Below are positions 42,739 through 55,625 of a stretch of DNA of 64,000 bases, in pieces. The DNA lies in the NCBI GenBank assembly GCA_034190875.2, contig CM067343.1:43381109-43445108 (forward strand), written 5' to 3'. The notes below the pieces were generated by a model, which worked only from the letters and a program-made list of their open reading frames with translations, did no database searches and was not told the origin of the DNA. The position numbers were made by a program, and so were the translations under genes. Source of the DNA: Urechis unicinctus. Taxonomy: Eukaryota > Annelida > Polychaeta > Xenopneusta > Urechidae. Positions within the stretch are counted from its first letter, which is position 1, and the number at the start of each line of letters is the position of its first letter.

Positions 42739-43182
42739 CTATTTAATCAAATAAATATACCAGAGTTGTCCTATATAGATCGACGTCTGCTCATAAAACT
42801 GTTTATTGATCTTATGATTGCAAGCGTCTTGTACATTTAATAAGTCAAGAATTGCAAGTTGTGCAAAGTAATTTGCAATTAAACTGCGTCCCAACCCTCT
42901 GCGAGGAACAAGATGTACGGAAATGTATACAGGTTCTTTCCCTCCAACCATGATTGAAAGTGAGGACAGCTTGTCTGTTGCCCATTGCATGCGCAATATA
43001 GCCAAGGTAATGATTACAAACCCAACATAACAACTGTTTGAAACATTGACTGTCAGCGGCCCATTACAGTGAAATCCGGTCAAATAGCGGGTCGACGTAC
43101 AACTATTACAAGCCATCATTAAACAATTTGTGAATGATGCATATATTAATCGGACACTCGTAAAAGCAAAACAAATGAACAA
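42739..43182 (-). other. Unrecognised 147-codon open frame
   Basis: It is the longest non-repetitive, non-transposon frame in the window. It is Cys- and hydrophobic-rich, with a run near residues 48-65 that could span a membrane. I see no family motif, and a shorter frame overlaps it in another phase. It lies just downstream of, and antisense to, the SWIM-like remnant. It is probably a chance frame, but its length is above the local background. Confidence 0.15.
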
Positions 43183-44149
43183 ATAGTTATCATGAACAGT
43201 TAAATCGGTGAATAATCTCTTTTAATGTTCTTGTGGTTTTCCAGCGATAGGAGTTGGCTGTTAAAATCACCGAGGGTCAAACATCACGACCAGCAGCCTA
43301 TATTATGCAACTGGTGGGAATCATAGGTGTCAAACCCGGGATGGTATATGATAAAACACCAACGACAATTTTGGATTTGGCGATAAACATTGTGATTAAA
43401 AGTCACGTCACAGACCAATGACGTGCAGTGACCTAGTTACGCACGAATACCAGCAGGGCTCTGTCAGACAACACCGATCAACAAGTAGTGGACGAAAATG
43501 GTTTGATTCATCGCGGAATTATTATATTATTAGTGGAAGCTTCGTTGATGCCATTATTCCTCACTCCTGTGTATAGCTGCACTGTTGTGGTCATGTTCAT
43601 GGGTAACAATGCTTTGTTCAGAGGTCAAGGTTATTCCTAGTTTTGTGACAAAAGATAGCGACGGTAGACTATAATAAACAGTGTAATGCTATTTTATTCA
43701 GTTTAAGGCTATTTTATTCAGTTTTCTGTCTAATGAACACTAAATAATAACAAACAAATTTAATCGCGATGATATATGTGTGAAATGATTGCCATTAATT
43801 GTTAGGCTGCGATGAGCTGGTGGACTGAGATTGCCAAGTTATTGTTTTATGATTACGGTATGAATTGGACTCATCTGAGATCGTACACGGTTGAGACGGT
43901 TCAACGTTTTATTCTTTATGCTTACGGCCTCCTTTCTTTTTATTAGTGCATAATGATATAATGCCCCCAGGCGTGACTACTTTATTCTAGTTTGGAGGTT
44001 TGGTTATTACGAGCTGTAATCAGTTTTATGGGTTGCTATTTGTAAAAGGCTACATGTCATAGTAAGATAGCCATGGGATCGGGATTATCGATGGTTTATG
44101 TACTTCCATGAAGATGCAAAGCACAGTCGGCGCTCAAAATAAACCAAGC
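43183..44149. other. AT-rich DNA without a supportable feature
   Basis: No gene or RNA signal. A short direct repeat of GCTATTTTATTCAGTTT occurs twice in a row near 43,688-43,724. Confidence 0.5.
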
Positions 44150-44375
44150 GAATTCGTTCTACATAGCAATAATTTCCTGGAGCAGCAACCTGACGTCCAG
44201 GCACAAGCGGCTTGATGACACGTAATCAATACGTATAACGAATGGGTCACGTCAAGCTCATGATAGTAACGGGCGCTAAAGGAATACCGCGACTTATTCT
44301 TACCGTCCTGGGTTCTCGAGCATAACAGCATGTTGCCACTGCGCTTTCAATGACTAATGTCACACCATCCCATAA
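44150..44375 (+). repeat. Old dispersed repeat W, copy 1
   Basis: Aligns weakly but colinearly with 63,648-63,835. The clearest blocks are GAATTC near the start, GATGACACG with GATGCACGG, TATAACGAATGGGT with AATAACGACGGGTT, and ATGTTGCCACTGC followed by TTTCAATGAC with TTTGCAATTAC. No shared coding frame. Confidence 0.45.
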
Positions 44376-45749
44376 TACTGCTATGGTACCAAACATATTC
44401 AAGGTTGTGGTCTTTTAAATGGATGCAATATAACGCCTGAACACATGTGTATCATTTGGCCGCGTTACACTGTTAACATTTAAGCTGTTAACGTTAAGTG
44501 TGACAAATACATAAGAATTTGATTTACTACCGTTGCTTAAGGGGCTGATTGTATCACTTAAAGATAACTTAGACGGTTACACGGACAAAATATGACACAC
44601 AAGCTAATGGGTTATGTCAAACATTAGGTATTTATAGAGAAAAGGCACAAGTGTTTGGACATTACCTTGGGAAACTAATTAGACGTCACATGGATGAACG
44701 TAGCCAGTATGTCGAACTGACCGTCAAAAACATTTGCGGCCACTTCATAGCGTCTTCCGTGTCACAATATAACATTGGACTAAATATGCAACCTTGTCGC
44801 ATTTAATGGGTCTCTGATACAAATCTACGACACACTGTTTGCCAAATAGTTCAAAACTTAATAATGGTCTGATAAATATGGATCATATGACATGACAATA
44901 TATCCATGATTTTGGTATATCCAAGAGGATACATATTAGTACAATTAGTAAATTATGATTAATCCACGAAGGCTTTGTCTAATAAATAGCCAGAACTGAT
45001 TTGGATATGGGTTCTAGCTCTCACAGATGTCCATGATTTGCCAATTTTATCACAGGCAATAACAAACGTGGCTGTGTTTTTGTTCTGAATACGAATGTAA
45101 CTTAGTAACTCAAGTCGACATAAGTCAATGACTTTATACATGATGGTATTGAATGATTCTGTCATTGAGTTTTGCATCAGGTGTAGCCTTCTCGATTGAG
45201 CAGTGTATAGATTGTTTCAGGCAGCGCAAGCGAAATTTATTTGTACATATTTGGAATCTATATAAAAACATATTAATGCATATTATGTTCTTATTGTGTG
45301 AGACGTAATGCTGTGTGCAACGATGTCACAAGTATTGCACGCAAATATGCTATTGCTACTACGGCATCAGCTGTGTCTTGAATGATATTTTATGACATGA
45401 CTGTCAGCTAATACATGTTCCATTTCAATTGTGACACGTAGACATATGCAGTAAACATTGTCCTTTGCTTCATAGGCAACGTTTATCTATTTTACATCTG
45501 TAGTCATCGGACCATTGAAATTATGATTCATGAGTCAAAGCAAACTTAAATGTGTTTTTAAAATTCAAGATAAATCATTCGATTCAGGCAGCATTGTACA
45601 GGTTTCTGTCGTTATAACATGCATAATTCATTCGGCTTTATCATCGATACATGTCCTTAACACACAGCTATGCACTGAAACAACAAAATAATATATAATT
45701 ACTGTAAACTGGATAAGTCAAAGACGAACTGCGGAAAGAGAACATTATT
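44376..45749. other. AT-rich DNA; duplicated CTGTTAAC near 44,470
   Basis: CTGTTAAC occurs twice within about 25 bases (44,469-44,492), flanked by GTTACACT and AGTGTGAC arms, forming an imperfect inverted repeat. Nothing else can be supported. Confidence 0.4.
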
Positions 45750-46018
45750 ATGATGCCAAGTACATTTTAAGTATAAAATATTCAGGTGCTGATCAATGTT
45801 TTGCGGTACTATCTGAATACTGATTGATACATTTATTATACGCCACGTCTTGCGTAATAGAACCGCGAGTCGTCATTTGCCATGCCAAGCATGATAATCA
45901 GCACTAATTTGATACAGATATGACATGTGAATGGCAGCTACTTTGTCTTGTAGAGTCAACTTAGTCATTCATGTACGATGCCTCACGTATCCATCGGTCA
46001 TTCATTATTTCGTAGGAG
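45750..46018 (+). repeat. Old dispersed repeat Y, copy 2
   Basis: Partner of 3,595-3,892, same orientation, about 42 kb away. The core (45,832-46,015) keeps long runs such as TTTATTATACG, ACTAATTTGATA and ATCCATCGGT. The edges fade gradually. Confidence 0.7.
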
Positions 46019-47594
46019 AAACAAATATCTACCTAGGCAAGAAGTTAACGTATTGCGTATGCAACAGTCAATAGGGGTAGAGGCCATGTGCATTAACCTA
46101 TAAGTGAGCCCTTTGGTAAGGTTTAGAGCATAAATGTCAGTTGGCTTTTATGAGGCATGACGTAACGAGGTAGTTTGTCACCAATAAGTATAGATCATAT
46201 GTTAGGGTTATACAAATCGACAACCATTCGCACCAAAGTTGGAATAACAACTGTTTTTATGCATCTATCAGAACGAACGCTCTCGAATAAGCTTAAACTG
46301 TGTTAATATGAACATATCTTTGTCGGCAATAATGTCTTAATTAAAATAAAGTTTCATCCCTATATATCTGTAACAATTTGTGCAGTAAAAGTATTCCTAG
46401 TTAGAAGTATTACAATAATTATATAAATGGCATTTAGCAGATATTTTATTCTACCAATGCGTAAAAACGGATCTGCCGAAATCATTGAAAATACGTATCG
46501 TGCGAGGTATACATGCGATGCAATATATACGGATAATCGGTCACATAAAAAACGTTTACTCCATTGAAGCCATTCCCTGTATTTTATGCTGGGGTTACAA
46601 GATTAATAAGTGATAATTGTGACGAATGAGAGCACAATCACCTCCTATCTGTACTTGTCGCTGCAGCTTTGTGGCCAATGCTCAAGGTGAGGCTGTATTT
46701 TGCGTTGTTTGCACGGGATATATAAATCCCATGGGTCCTTCCTTTTCCGCTTAAAGCAGTTCAAATGTGAGGTTGATCGTCCGTCAACTGAATTTGAATA
46801 AGACAGAACCAATGTTATACTTAAAACATCTTGTAAATTGCTCTCTGTAATGACTTCCGAGGCTGGCATCGAGTCAGACGGAATTACAAAAGGTTTTTCA
46901 ATACGACCCACATCACTGGAAGGGAACTTTTAACACGTTGACATGCACTTTTGCCAGTGCCGGGACGTAAGATGTTTTTGTGGCTTTTGTCCAGACATTT
47001 GACACTAATTTTTTGTCCAATATTTATTTTGTCTGATCCTACATGTAATTGACAATGATCGTCAAAATAGTATTGCATATGAATGACACTCAAATAATGA
47101 ATTGAAGAAATCAAACCTCTTGAATGGTGGAAAGTAGATTATGCGTATTATCGGTATCTACGTGTATCCGTGGTTTGTACACTAGAGCAATTAATAGCCG
47201 GATAAAGCAATCTTATGCCTGTTGTACAGCTTGAAATAAGGCTAACCGAATGACGTTTTGCATTCTTGGCCAAAGACATTTGTGTTCACCGCTTTTCCAT
47301 TTAATCCTCAATTCACGGAAAGACATAATTTAATGACACTCTCGATGCGCGTGGACTCCAGGTGCAAATGCGTTCGAGGGCAAGCTATACTTGGGAAGGC
47401 AATGGTATTGGGTATCAATTTGAACGCCATTATGTCAAAAGCAGAAGATTACATAATGCATGTACTTATTATAGATGCTGGACGATGGAACATTAATAGC
47501 AACTCTTACAAAGCTAAAAGCAGACAATTCAAAGGTAGCGTAGATTATGGTTGGTAGCTATGATATTGTTTACTGTTGCATATATTAAGAGGTA
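46019..47594. other. AT-rich DNA without a supportable feature
   Basis: The frames at 46,645-46,911 (minus, 88 codons) and 47,258-47,557 (plus, 99 codons) have ordinary amino-acid composition but no recognisable motif. Confidence 0.5.
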
Positions 47595-47818
<224 letters not shown>

Positions 47819-50800
47819 GAGTATTTGGGGTTCCCAAAACAAACAAACGAAGATGTTAATGTATGAGTACTATCACCATAATGCACAAGACTTGCACTCA
47901 CAGGGCGTTATCAAGGAGGACGAGTTTGTGATCTAATCAAGAGCGAATTACGCCACCTAAAAGAATACATTACTTGCTGCTTATTTTCCACCTGCGGCAC
48001 TTGGACTGATTCCTGTCTGTCCTCTGGCAAACTGACAATAGGACTTCAAGCGTTTTAGTTGTTGTTATATGTCGCCGGTGACGATCCGTTATGCTGAGAT
48101 CAATTTGTTGTACGGGTAAATGTGCATAATTTCAAATAATTTCTATGTTTAAAGCTCAAAACCATTTAAAATATTGGTATCAATATCCTATAAATTTGCA
48201 TTCCTACTTGCATTGTTGAACTTAGCAACATCAACTTTTCGCGAGGCTCGAGGAAGGTACCGTTACAGAACAACTTTATTACACGCTTTTAGTTTCGTGT
48301 TCATATTTAATATACTCGAGGACAAATGTGAGCTGTGCTTTCCCAGACAGAGGGCCCTAATACGTTATCAACGATTGCAAACATATACGCGTCTTAATGG
48401 GGATAATGATGTACAGAACGACATTCGTTTCAACATGAATAATTCAGTGAGGCCACCATAGCAGTGTGATTTACAGCATGTTGTGGTATGTAATGAGGTA
48501 CACTCCATCACTTAGGCCGCAATGCATGAAAAGATCTTTCCAGACAATGGGACTTTTGTGGCAGTGTCTGTATTTATAGTTAATTATGTTAGGCACTCCA
48601 TATATCTCAAGGCATTCTATAAGGACCACAGATTGTCTGTAAGGCTTTTATTATAAACCGACTGTATTTATCGCTGTGTTCAACACGCGTTGATGTAAAT
48701 AATGGCACAGGGGAACTGGCAAAATTGTTCTTAGATCGGATCTGCCAACTGACAGCCACTTTCTCATTATGTATCTGTTGCAGTATGTCAACATCGTAGT
48801 GTTTATTTGGTCCATGTTTTTATGTAATTACGAATATTAGTGAAAAGATGTGGGCTTTGAACATTTTAGTTGCACTTATCCACTTTTATTTATCATACAC
48901 TACCGGCGGATTGAATCGACTCGCATCTCATCCAGCAAATCCGTAACCTACATTCAACCTACGGTGATCCATGAAAATTATAACGTAAACTCCACATAAG
49001 CAATTATAATAGCCTGATTATTTGAATGTATCTTCTTGTAGTATCCCATGGGTAGCCCACACGAGTGGACTTGAAATGCTCTCTCATATTTAAACCAATG
49101 AAACAGATGTATGCTTGATGCTTAATCAGTGTCGACACGAAATACGTATCCATGGAATATTAGGTAGTTCACCGGCCAAAAGATCGCATAATATTTCTAC
49201 ATTAAGTTGCAATCCAATAGGGCGGAATATCAATTTTTTTGTCCTAGCGCTGATGTATGGTGGCACTGACTTGTATCACGTTCTACTGAACAGAGAACTA
49301 TGAGATCAATGCAACTGAAATGCTATCTCGACGTCGTCGATATTTGCAGCTGGCAGCATTCTCAAAACGGTTGAAATAGCTCTCGCATTTCTATTATTAG
49401 CAGCTTACATATAATGTGTTACATATGTTTGAGAGACGTAGATACAACATAAACACACTTTGTACTTAATGAAAATCATTTCATTTGTTACAGGTAAAAC
49501 TCAACGTAAGCACTCGGGCGTCTGGCAATTAGCGACGCTGTTAGTTGCGTTGATCAATAGGCAAAATATCTTTGCTTTTATTTCAATGTTTTACGCTAGA
49601 TTGTTGTTACAGGACTAAGCATTATTAAGCTCTATGTGATGCCGTCATAATTGCTTCAGTTGTCAATACGGCAACCGCGTAAAAAAACTTATACATGAAC
49701 CCACGATAAAATGCCTCCCTTGCATGGCAATAAACTATGTGGTGACTCGGAACACCATAACGTCTATGTCCATGATGATCTACAGGATATTTCAAAAGGC
49801 ATAATAAGTATCCCTAACAGCAGAAGCCAACATTTAGCACACTCTATATGGATCCATTTTTATGACCAGTGGGAGATCCAAGATTTGACTTTTCAAATTG
49901 CTTCTCACGGAGAAGGTTCCTCCTCTGTATTACTCTGCACTACACACGATAAATGTGCAATCGTGTGTGCGTGTCATATGGCAAACATTCTGTTATTGCT
50001 TTGTTTGATAGAAGGCGTTGTTTTGCTTTCCTGGTTTTGATACTTATGTAATATGCGATTCCCATAAACACCTTTCTCGTCATGAATCGTTGCATACTCT
50101 TACGTGCAAATAGATTGATCCATAATACAGTACAACCAGGTTGCCTCGATATGAGTAACCAGCAATCGACTTCACTTTGAATGGTGTTGCCATTGAACTC
50201 AGATATCAAACAAAATAAGGGTCAAGCTTTAGAATATATCAATTGCTTTTACCGATTAAAACACGGTGTGTCATCATACTACAAAATGAATTCTACTTCG
50301 TACCACATCTTTACCACCTAGTCCAGTTGATTTACTTTCAAATGAATCATTTTGACTACCATATTTTATCTATTATTGTTCCTTTAGGCATATTCCAGGA
50401 GCAAATAGTCCCAGAAGCCGCATCTGTAACCAAGAGGGGTAGTACTTGGTTTTATACGGTTATGCTACATTGCAACCCAATAAAGTGCGTTTCATTAACC
50501 ACACTTTGTATTTTTACTTTGCTCAAACCAGCTTGAACTACCAACCTCTTGATGAAAGGTTGGTTGAGCTAACCGATTGCACCACAGAGACAGCTGGTTA
50601 CATCTCTTATATCAACATGTCATGTCGAATCGTGGCTCCCGGCCGATATTGACCGGATTCATTCGGTTGATTTTCTTTGACCTCAAATGGAGTTCATTGG
50701 TTATTGTACAATATAGCATGATGTTGTAATAACCACACCTTGTAACCAATATCAAATGCCAATGGTTAGATATCTACAGTGTCTGGCTTTTGACATGGAG

Positions 50801-51754
50801 TTATTTTGAGCTAGCATGTAGATTTGTCGTCGAATTCATTCTGAAAAAAATGTATCATAACTCAAACACCAATCCGATTATATCGAGACTTATCATGTAG
50901 CTTATTAACCACTATTGTTATGGACATAACGCTGCTTGTTTCCTCTGATCACTTTGTTCATCAGCCACATTATGTTATAGTTTCTCGTTGCATAATTACC
51001 TTTATTTCCTGACATTTTTGTTTCATGCCATTGCGCGGCGCTAAGCTGGTCTCTTCCCGACAGACATTCAATAGCCCACCACCAAGTGTTGTCTATTTGC
51101 AATTCAGCCTGTGGATACCTTGCCGGCAACATTTTGTTATTTATTATATTTTGCTCGACTCAGGCGATGAGTCATTAGCCATAAGCACAAATACTTTTCG
51201 CGAATATAGACAACGTTTGACTTACATCGTTGTATCATGATAAGTTTCATCCGTAATAGTTATAAAACATGCAACCACTTACGGAAAGCCACTGTTTATC
51301 ATCAGTGTTATGTGTATTCGAATAATCTCGAGGCGCAAATGGTAATACAATAGGACCAATGGAGACAGACATGCTAGCGCAATTAAGGCTGAACACAACA
51401 CTTCTGAAGTTCCTTTTTGCCCCCAAATGTTCTTTCAACATCAACTTTTTACAGCAAGAAGCAAGGATGATGTAAGCACAGAACACCGTGGATTTGCCTC
51501 TACGTTTCTTTGGAAACTGATAAAAGTTAAAATCTCAGCATCAGAGTGATTTTTTGATATAGCTATTCCAATCGTTGTATTAGGCACAAATAGCCTCCTA
51601 GAAACTAAACATTGGTTATGTTTTACAGCATCACATCTAACAATATATTTTTCATGTGATAATTTGTCATCGTATAGCATAGGTTGGTGTGGCATAGCAC
51701 AAACGTGGGTATGCGTCATCAATTACAGCAAGAGTTCAGATAAAGCTAGACAGT
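47819..51754. other. About 3.9 kb of AT-rich DNA without a supportable feature
   Basis: Open frames of 60-109 codons on both strands (longest 49,711-50,040, plus strand) show no domain that I recognise. No RNA gene, transposon end or microsatellite stands out. Confidence 0.5.
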
Positions 51755-51765
51755 AATATATATAT

Positions 51766-51840
<75 letters not shown>

Positions 51841-51841
51841 T

Positions 51842-51925
<84 letters not shown>

Positions 51926-51948
51926 CTATATATATATATAGATATAGT
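51755..51948. repeat. (TA)n microsatellite with GATA/GAGA interruptions
   Basis: Two long TA runs separated by GAGAGATAGA at about 51,834-51,844, ending in GCTATA and GATATAG. It directly abuts the GC-rich left end of the hAT-related segment. Confidence 0.95.
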
Positions 51949-52835
51949 TGTAAAGGGGGGTGCGTTTTTCAACAAATTATAGGTGGCGCGCAATTTATTG
52001 CGCGGCCGAACGGCCCGCGCATCTGGGGGTGTCCGGTGGCATGCTCACCCGAAATTTTTTTTGAAGACTCCATTTGGTGCAATCTGAGCGTTTTCAAGAC
52101 TATAAAAAGATCTTTTCTACTAAATCTAAATCGGTGTAAAACGTCTTCGTTTATCAGCGTAATACTGATACACGCAGGAAAGTTGGTAAATAAATATCGC
52201 TTGTCTATACTTCCTCACTTGTGCTTGTTAGCAGATCATTCATAATTCATTTTTCTGTTGCTATAATTAATTATCAAATGTAACATTCTTCTGTATTGCT
52301 TGATGCAACAATGATGGATTCATTAAATGTTTAGTCCAATAATTAATCTCTACCGCGAACACGTTCAACAAAAATACCTTTTATGTTTTGATTTCTCGGA
52401 CATTAGAGAGGTTAAGTTAGACGGGCATTTAAGGGAACTTGAGCGTGGACGTGTAATATTATGACCCCACGGAATTATTGCCCCTCTTCTATCGATTGGT
52501 TTACACAGGGACCAAATTACAACATTTGATAGCTTTATACTCAATCGATCTAAGAAAAAGAAGAGAACTAATCTCTAGAGGATAATACTTTTACACGTTC
52601 ATGTACAATTTCACTAAAAACCGCATAGCTTACTTCCCAAATGACGTTCAAACGCATGAGTAAAAAAGCCGTTTTTGCACATAATTGCAAAAAGTAGTTC
52701 ACGTTTTTTTTTTATTTACTTGATCCATTTAGTTATTACATTACATTTAGTTTAAACATCTGGTATTGCCGTGAAAAGTGAAAACTAGAGGTTCCGTGGG
52801 CTATTTGTATAAAATATCGTACGTACAAACCGTCG

Positions 52836-52858
52836 CTCCGCTGTACACTTCAGTGGAG
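52836..52858. other. Imperfect 8-bp hairpin
   Basis: CTCCGCTG and CAGTGGAG flank a 7-base loop with one mismatch that would be a G-U pair in RNA. It lies inside the hAT-related segment. Confidence 0.4.
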
Positions 52859-53513
52859 TAGATTACTTACATGTTCAAATTATTCCCTGCATTATCTCAC
52901 CTTCATCTCAAATTAAAGTTACTTCACGAAATAATTAAAACACCACTTTATACAGAAACAAAAATATATTTGTTGTGAGAGGACAGGATGAAATGACGGA
53001 CGTTGAAGGGAATCTTTTTATTTATATCAGTGTACTTACCATTTTATAACTGCGTATATGGTATATGCCATCTATGATATTTCCCTGCAACATCGATAGG
53101 GGGGGGAGGGCGATGAATGCATTTATTCAATGGAATAAAAATTAGACAAAAACAATGTACTATAAAAACTGCAATTCTTTGAAAAAGAAAAGAAAAATGA
53201 TCTTGCTTTTACTATCTATTAATATTTATTTCAATATCTTAAACGTCAATACTTCCAAACTAAAACCATGAACTTGCACATCTTACTGTATTACACAAAC
53301 GAAATTCAGAAATGAGCACCAGGAAAGAAATCTACTGAAATAATAATAATATCAGTATGGTATGATTCAGTCATTGAATAATAAAACAAATATGTATGGA
53401 AAAGTAAATACAAAATACTATGCCAATTTTAGACTTTTTCAGATCTGTCTTTTACATGTATACTGAATAGAGAATAAATTCCCAGCTTTAGAATATAGCA
53501 TACAATGTGATTG

Positions 53514-53573
53514 TTGAGGTATATCTACTACATTATATATAAGTTGAGGTATATCTACTACATTATATATAAA
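53514..53573 (+). repeat. Perfect 30-bp tandem duplication
   Basis: A 30-base unit beginning TTGAGGTATATCTACTAC occurs twice head to tail (53,514-53,543 and 53,544-53,573), differing only at the last base. It is a recent local slippage or repair event. Confidence 0.9.
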
Positions 53574-53939
53574 CATTATTAGAGCATTGAGGTTTCTTAG
53601 ATTATCCTGAGATTAAAACTCGAAATTCGAAAGAAATCTGAATATGTGTGATGCTACGATTACTACATCGTGTGCTTTGATATGTTTTCTATATGCTTAC
53701 CTCCTTTTCTTGGTCCTATCTCGCTTACACGAGTCAAACATTGATAATTTGAGCGTTGTTTAAACTTCAAATTTTCCTTTAATAATGGCGCCTGAAGATA
53801 TTCGGGAAAAAAACGAGTGCTCCCGAATAAAGAATTGCGCGAAATTTGAAACTTTAAGATAGTTATTTACGTGAAAAACAGCTATTTTAACAGTTTCGTA
53901 AGAATCTCACCCAAAAATAATTTGGGGGGATTTTCCGAA

Positions 53940-53966
53940 GGGGTGCGTTCGCACCCAACGCACCCC
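53940..53966. other. Nested alternative hairpins of a GGGTGCG motif
   Basis: GGGTGCG pairs with CGCACCC over a two-base loop (53,941-53,956). Alternatively GGGGTGCGTT (53,940-53,949) pairs with AACGCACCCC (53,957-53,966) over a 7-base loop. The same GGGGTGCGTT word is at 51,957. Confidence 0.6.
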
Positions 53967-53984
53967 CATAAAGGACGCCCATGG

Positions 53985-54257
53985 TCGAAAGCATCAAAGA
54001 ACATAGACTTTCACAGGGCCATGAACCTGTTCCTCTTGGTGGATCTTCTCCTACCTCTCCCTGCCTCTACTGCAGAATGTGGGCAGTAGTTTCAGCTCAT
54101 CAAGAGTGACTGGCGCTTCAGCCTCAATACAACCACCATAAATGACCACATGATGCTTCAATCAGACATTGATAGCTATGACCCATCATGGGCCATTGAG
54201 TTACGGTGGCCCCAGAAAGAAGCGAGTCATGTTCATGAAGGGGAAAGGAAACACTGA
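53985..54257 (+). pseudogene. hAT transposase C-terminal dimerisation domain remnant (ZNF862-like)
   Basis: The hAT C-terminal region mediates transposase dimerisation and is retained in host proteins of the ZNF862 type. In one frame, FHRAMNLFLLVDLLLPLPASTAEC (split as FHRAMNLFLLVD and LLLPLPASTAEC, about 54,009-54,080) is followed by an in-frame TAG at 54,087-54,089. The same frame then continues LIKSDWRFSLNTTTINDHMM and a YDPSWAIEL block, ending at a TGA at 54,255. Between the Glu-Cys and the Leu-Ile-Lys block, a few residues normal for the family appear to be missing next to the stop. There is no N-terminal zinc finger or catalytic core in frame. It is a dead fragment. Confidence 0.85.
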
Positions 54258-54617
54258 TGAGTATGGTGAGGAAGATGACACTATAACTGTGTGTGTCGCT
54301 CTTGAAAGGCTCCAAATAACTTGCCTAAAGGGATGAGCTAAAAGACCTCTTATCTGTGATTTGTTTATTTGCGTTTTTGTATGAACAGTTTTTTTAAAAA
54401 TAATGTGACCACCTGTCGTCTATTTTCTGAGGTTTTAGGTTTTTTTTCGTACAGGCGTTTTTGTTATGTATATACGTATTTGATTGAATAAATTTGACAC
54501 TTTGGGAGCAGAAAGTCCTTACACATTTTTTGGGCCGGTAGGTTTATAGGCGAGCCGGTAACTTTTTTCATAAACCAGCCTGGGTGGCCGGTAGCTGAAA
54601 AGTTATTTTCCTCCACT

Positions 54618-54742
54618 GATATATATATATATATTTATTGATGGGAGATATATATATAGATAGATAGAGAGATAGATATATATATATAGATAGATATAGA
54701 GATATAGATAGAGATAGATAGATAGAGAGAGAGAGATAGATC

Positions 54743-54784
<42 letters not shown>

Positions 54785-54835
54785 GAGAGATAGAGATAGA
54801 TAGAGATATATAGAGAGAGATAGATCTCTCTCTAT
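54618..54835. repeat. Compound (TA)n / (GATA)n / (GA)n microsatellite
   Basis: TA, GATA and GA units are intermixed, with GAGAGA runs in the middle and an inverted TCTCTCTC at the right edge. The Ser-Leu/Tyr-rich minus-strand frame here is repeat translation. Confidence 0.95.
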
Positions 54836-54850
54836 TACACATCTAGGACC

Positions 54851-55237
54851 ATATATATATATAAATATTTATATATTGTATCTACATATATAAATATATA
54901 TTGATATAGATTCATAAATATACATAATAATGTATGCATATATATATATATATATATATATAGATATATATATAAATAAACATTTTAAATATATGAATAT
55001 ATATATAAATATATGTATATACATATATATATGTATATATGAATATAAATTTACATATATATAGAAATATATTTTTATGTTTATATATATATATATAATA
55101 TATATATATATCCATGTACATATACATACATATATACATATTTATTTATATATACATATTTATGTATATCTATATAGAGAACATATATATACATAGAGCT
55201 ATATATATATCAAACATATATATATAAATATAAAATA

Positions 55238-55296
<59 letters not shown>

Positions 55297-55525
55297 ATCT
55301 ATATATATATATTGTTATATATATATTATATATTTTCTTTATATATACTATATATTTATATATCTATATACATATACAAATTTATTTATATATATGTATA
55401 AATAAACATAAACATTTAAATATATGAATATATATATAGATATGTGTATATATATATATATGAATATACATATACATATATATATATATCAATATATTTT
55501 TATGTTTATATATATATATATATTT

Positions 55526-55591
<66 letters not shown>

Positions 55592-55625
55592 ATATATATA
55601 TATCTCTATAAATGTTTATATATAA
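54851..55625. repeat. Degenerate TA-rich block
   Basis: About 775 bases almost entirely of A and T, with TATA, TAAATA, TACATA and TATCTA units and pure TA runs at about 55,250-55,278 and 55,530-55,590. Two partly repeated sections (54,955-55,040 and 55,385-55,480) both contain AATAAACAT..TTTAAATATATGAATATATATA-like wording, so part of the block may be an internal duplication. Confidence 0.9.

Larger units (their letters stand above)
51955..54600 (+). mobile_element. Probable decayed hAT-related element, boundaries approximate
   Basis: The left part (51,955-52,050) is unusually GC-rich and starts with GGGGGGTGCGTT. The word GGGGTGCGTT recurs at 53,940 just before the transposase remnant, and its complement follows at 53,957-53,966. 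The right end (about 54,530-54,600) has three GCCGGTA words in GC-rich sequence. Microsatellites sit immediately outside both ends. The interior is AT-rich with no long frame except the transposase remnant near the right end. No terminal inverted repeat or 8-bp target duplication could be confirmed, so the extent is an inference. Confidence 0.45.
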
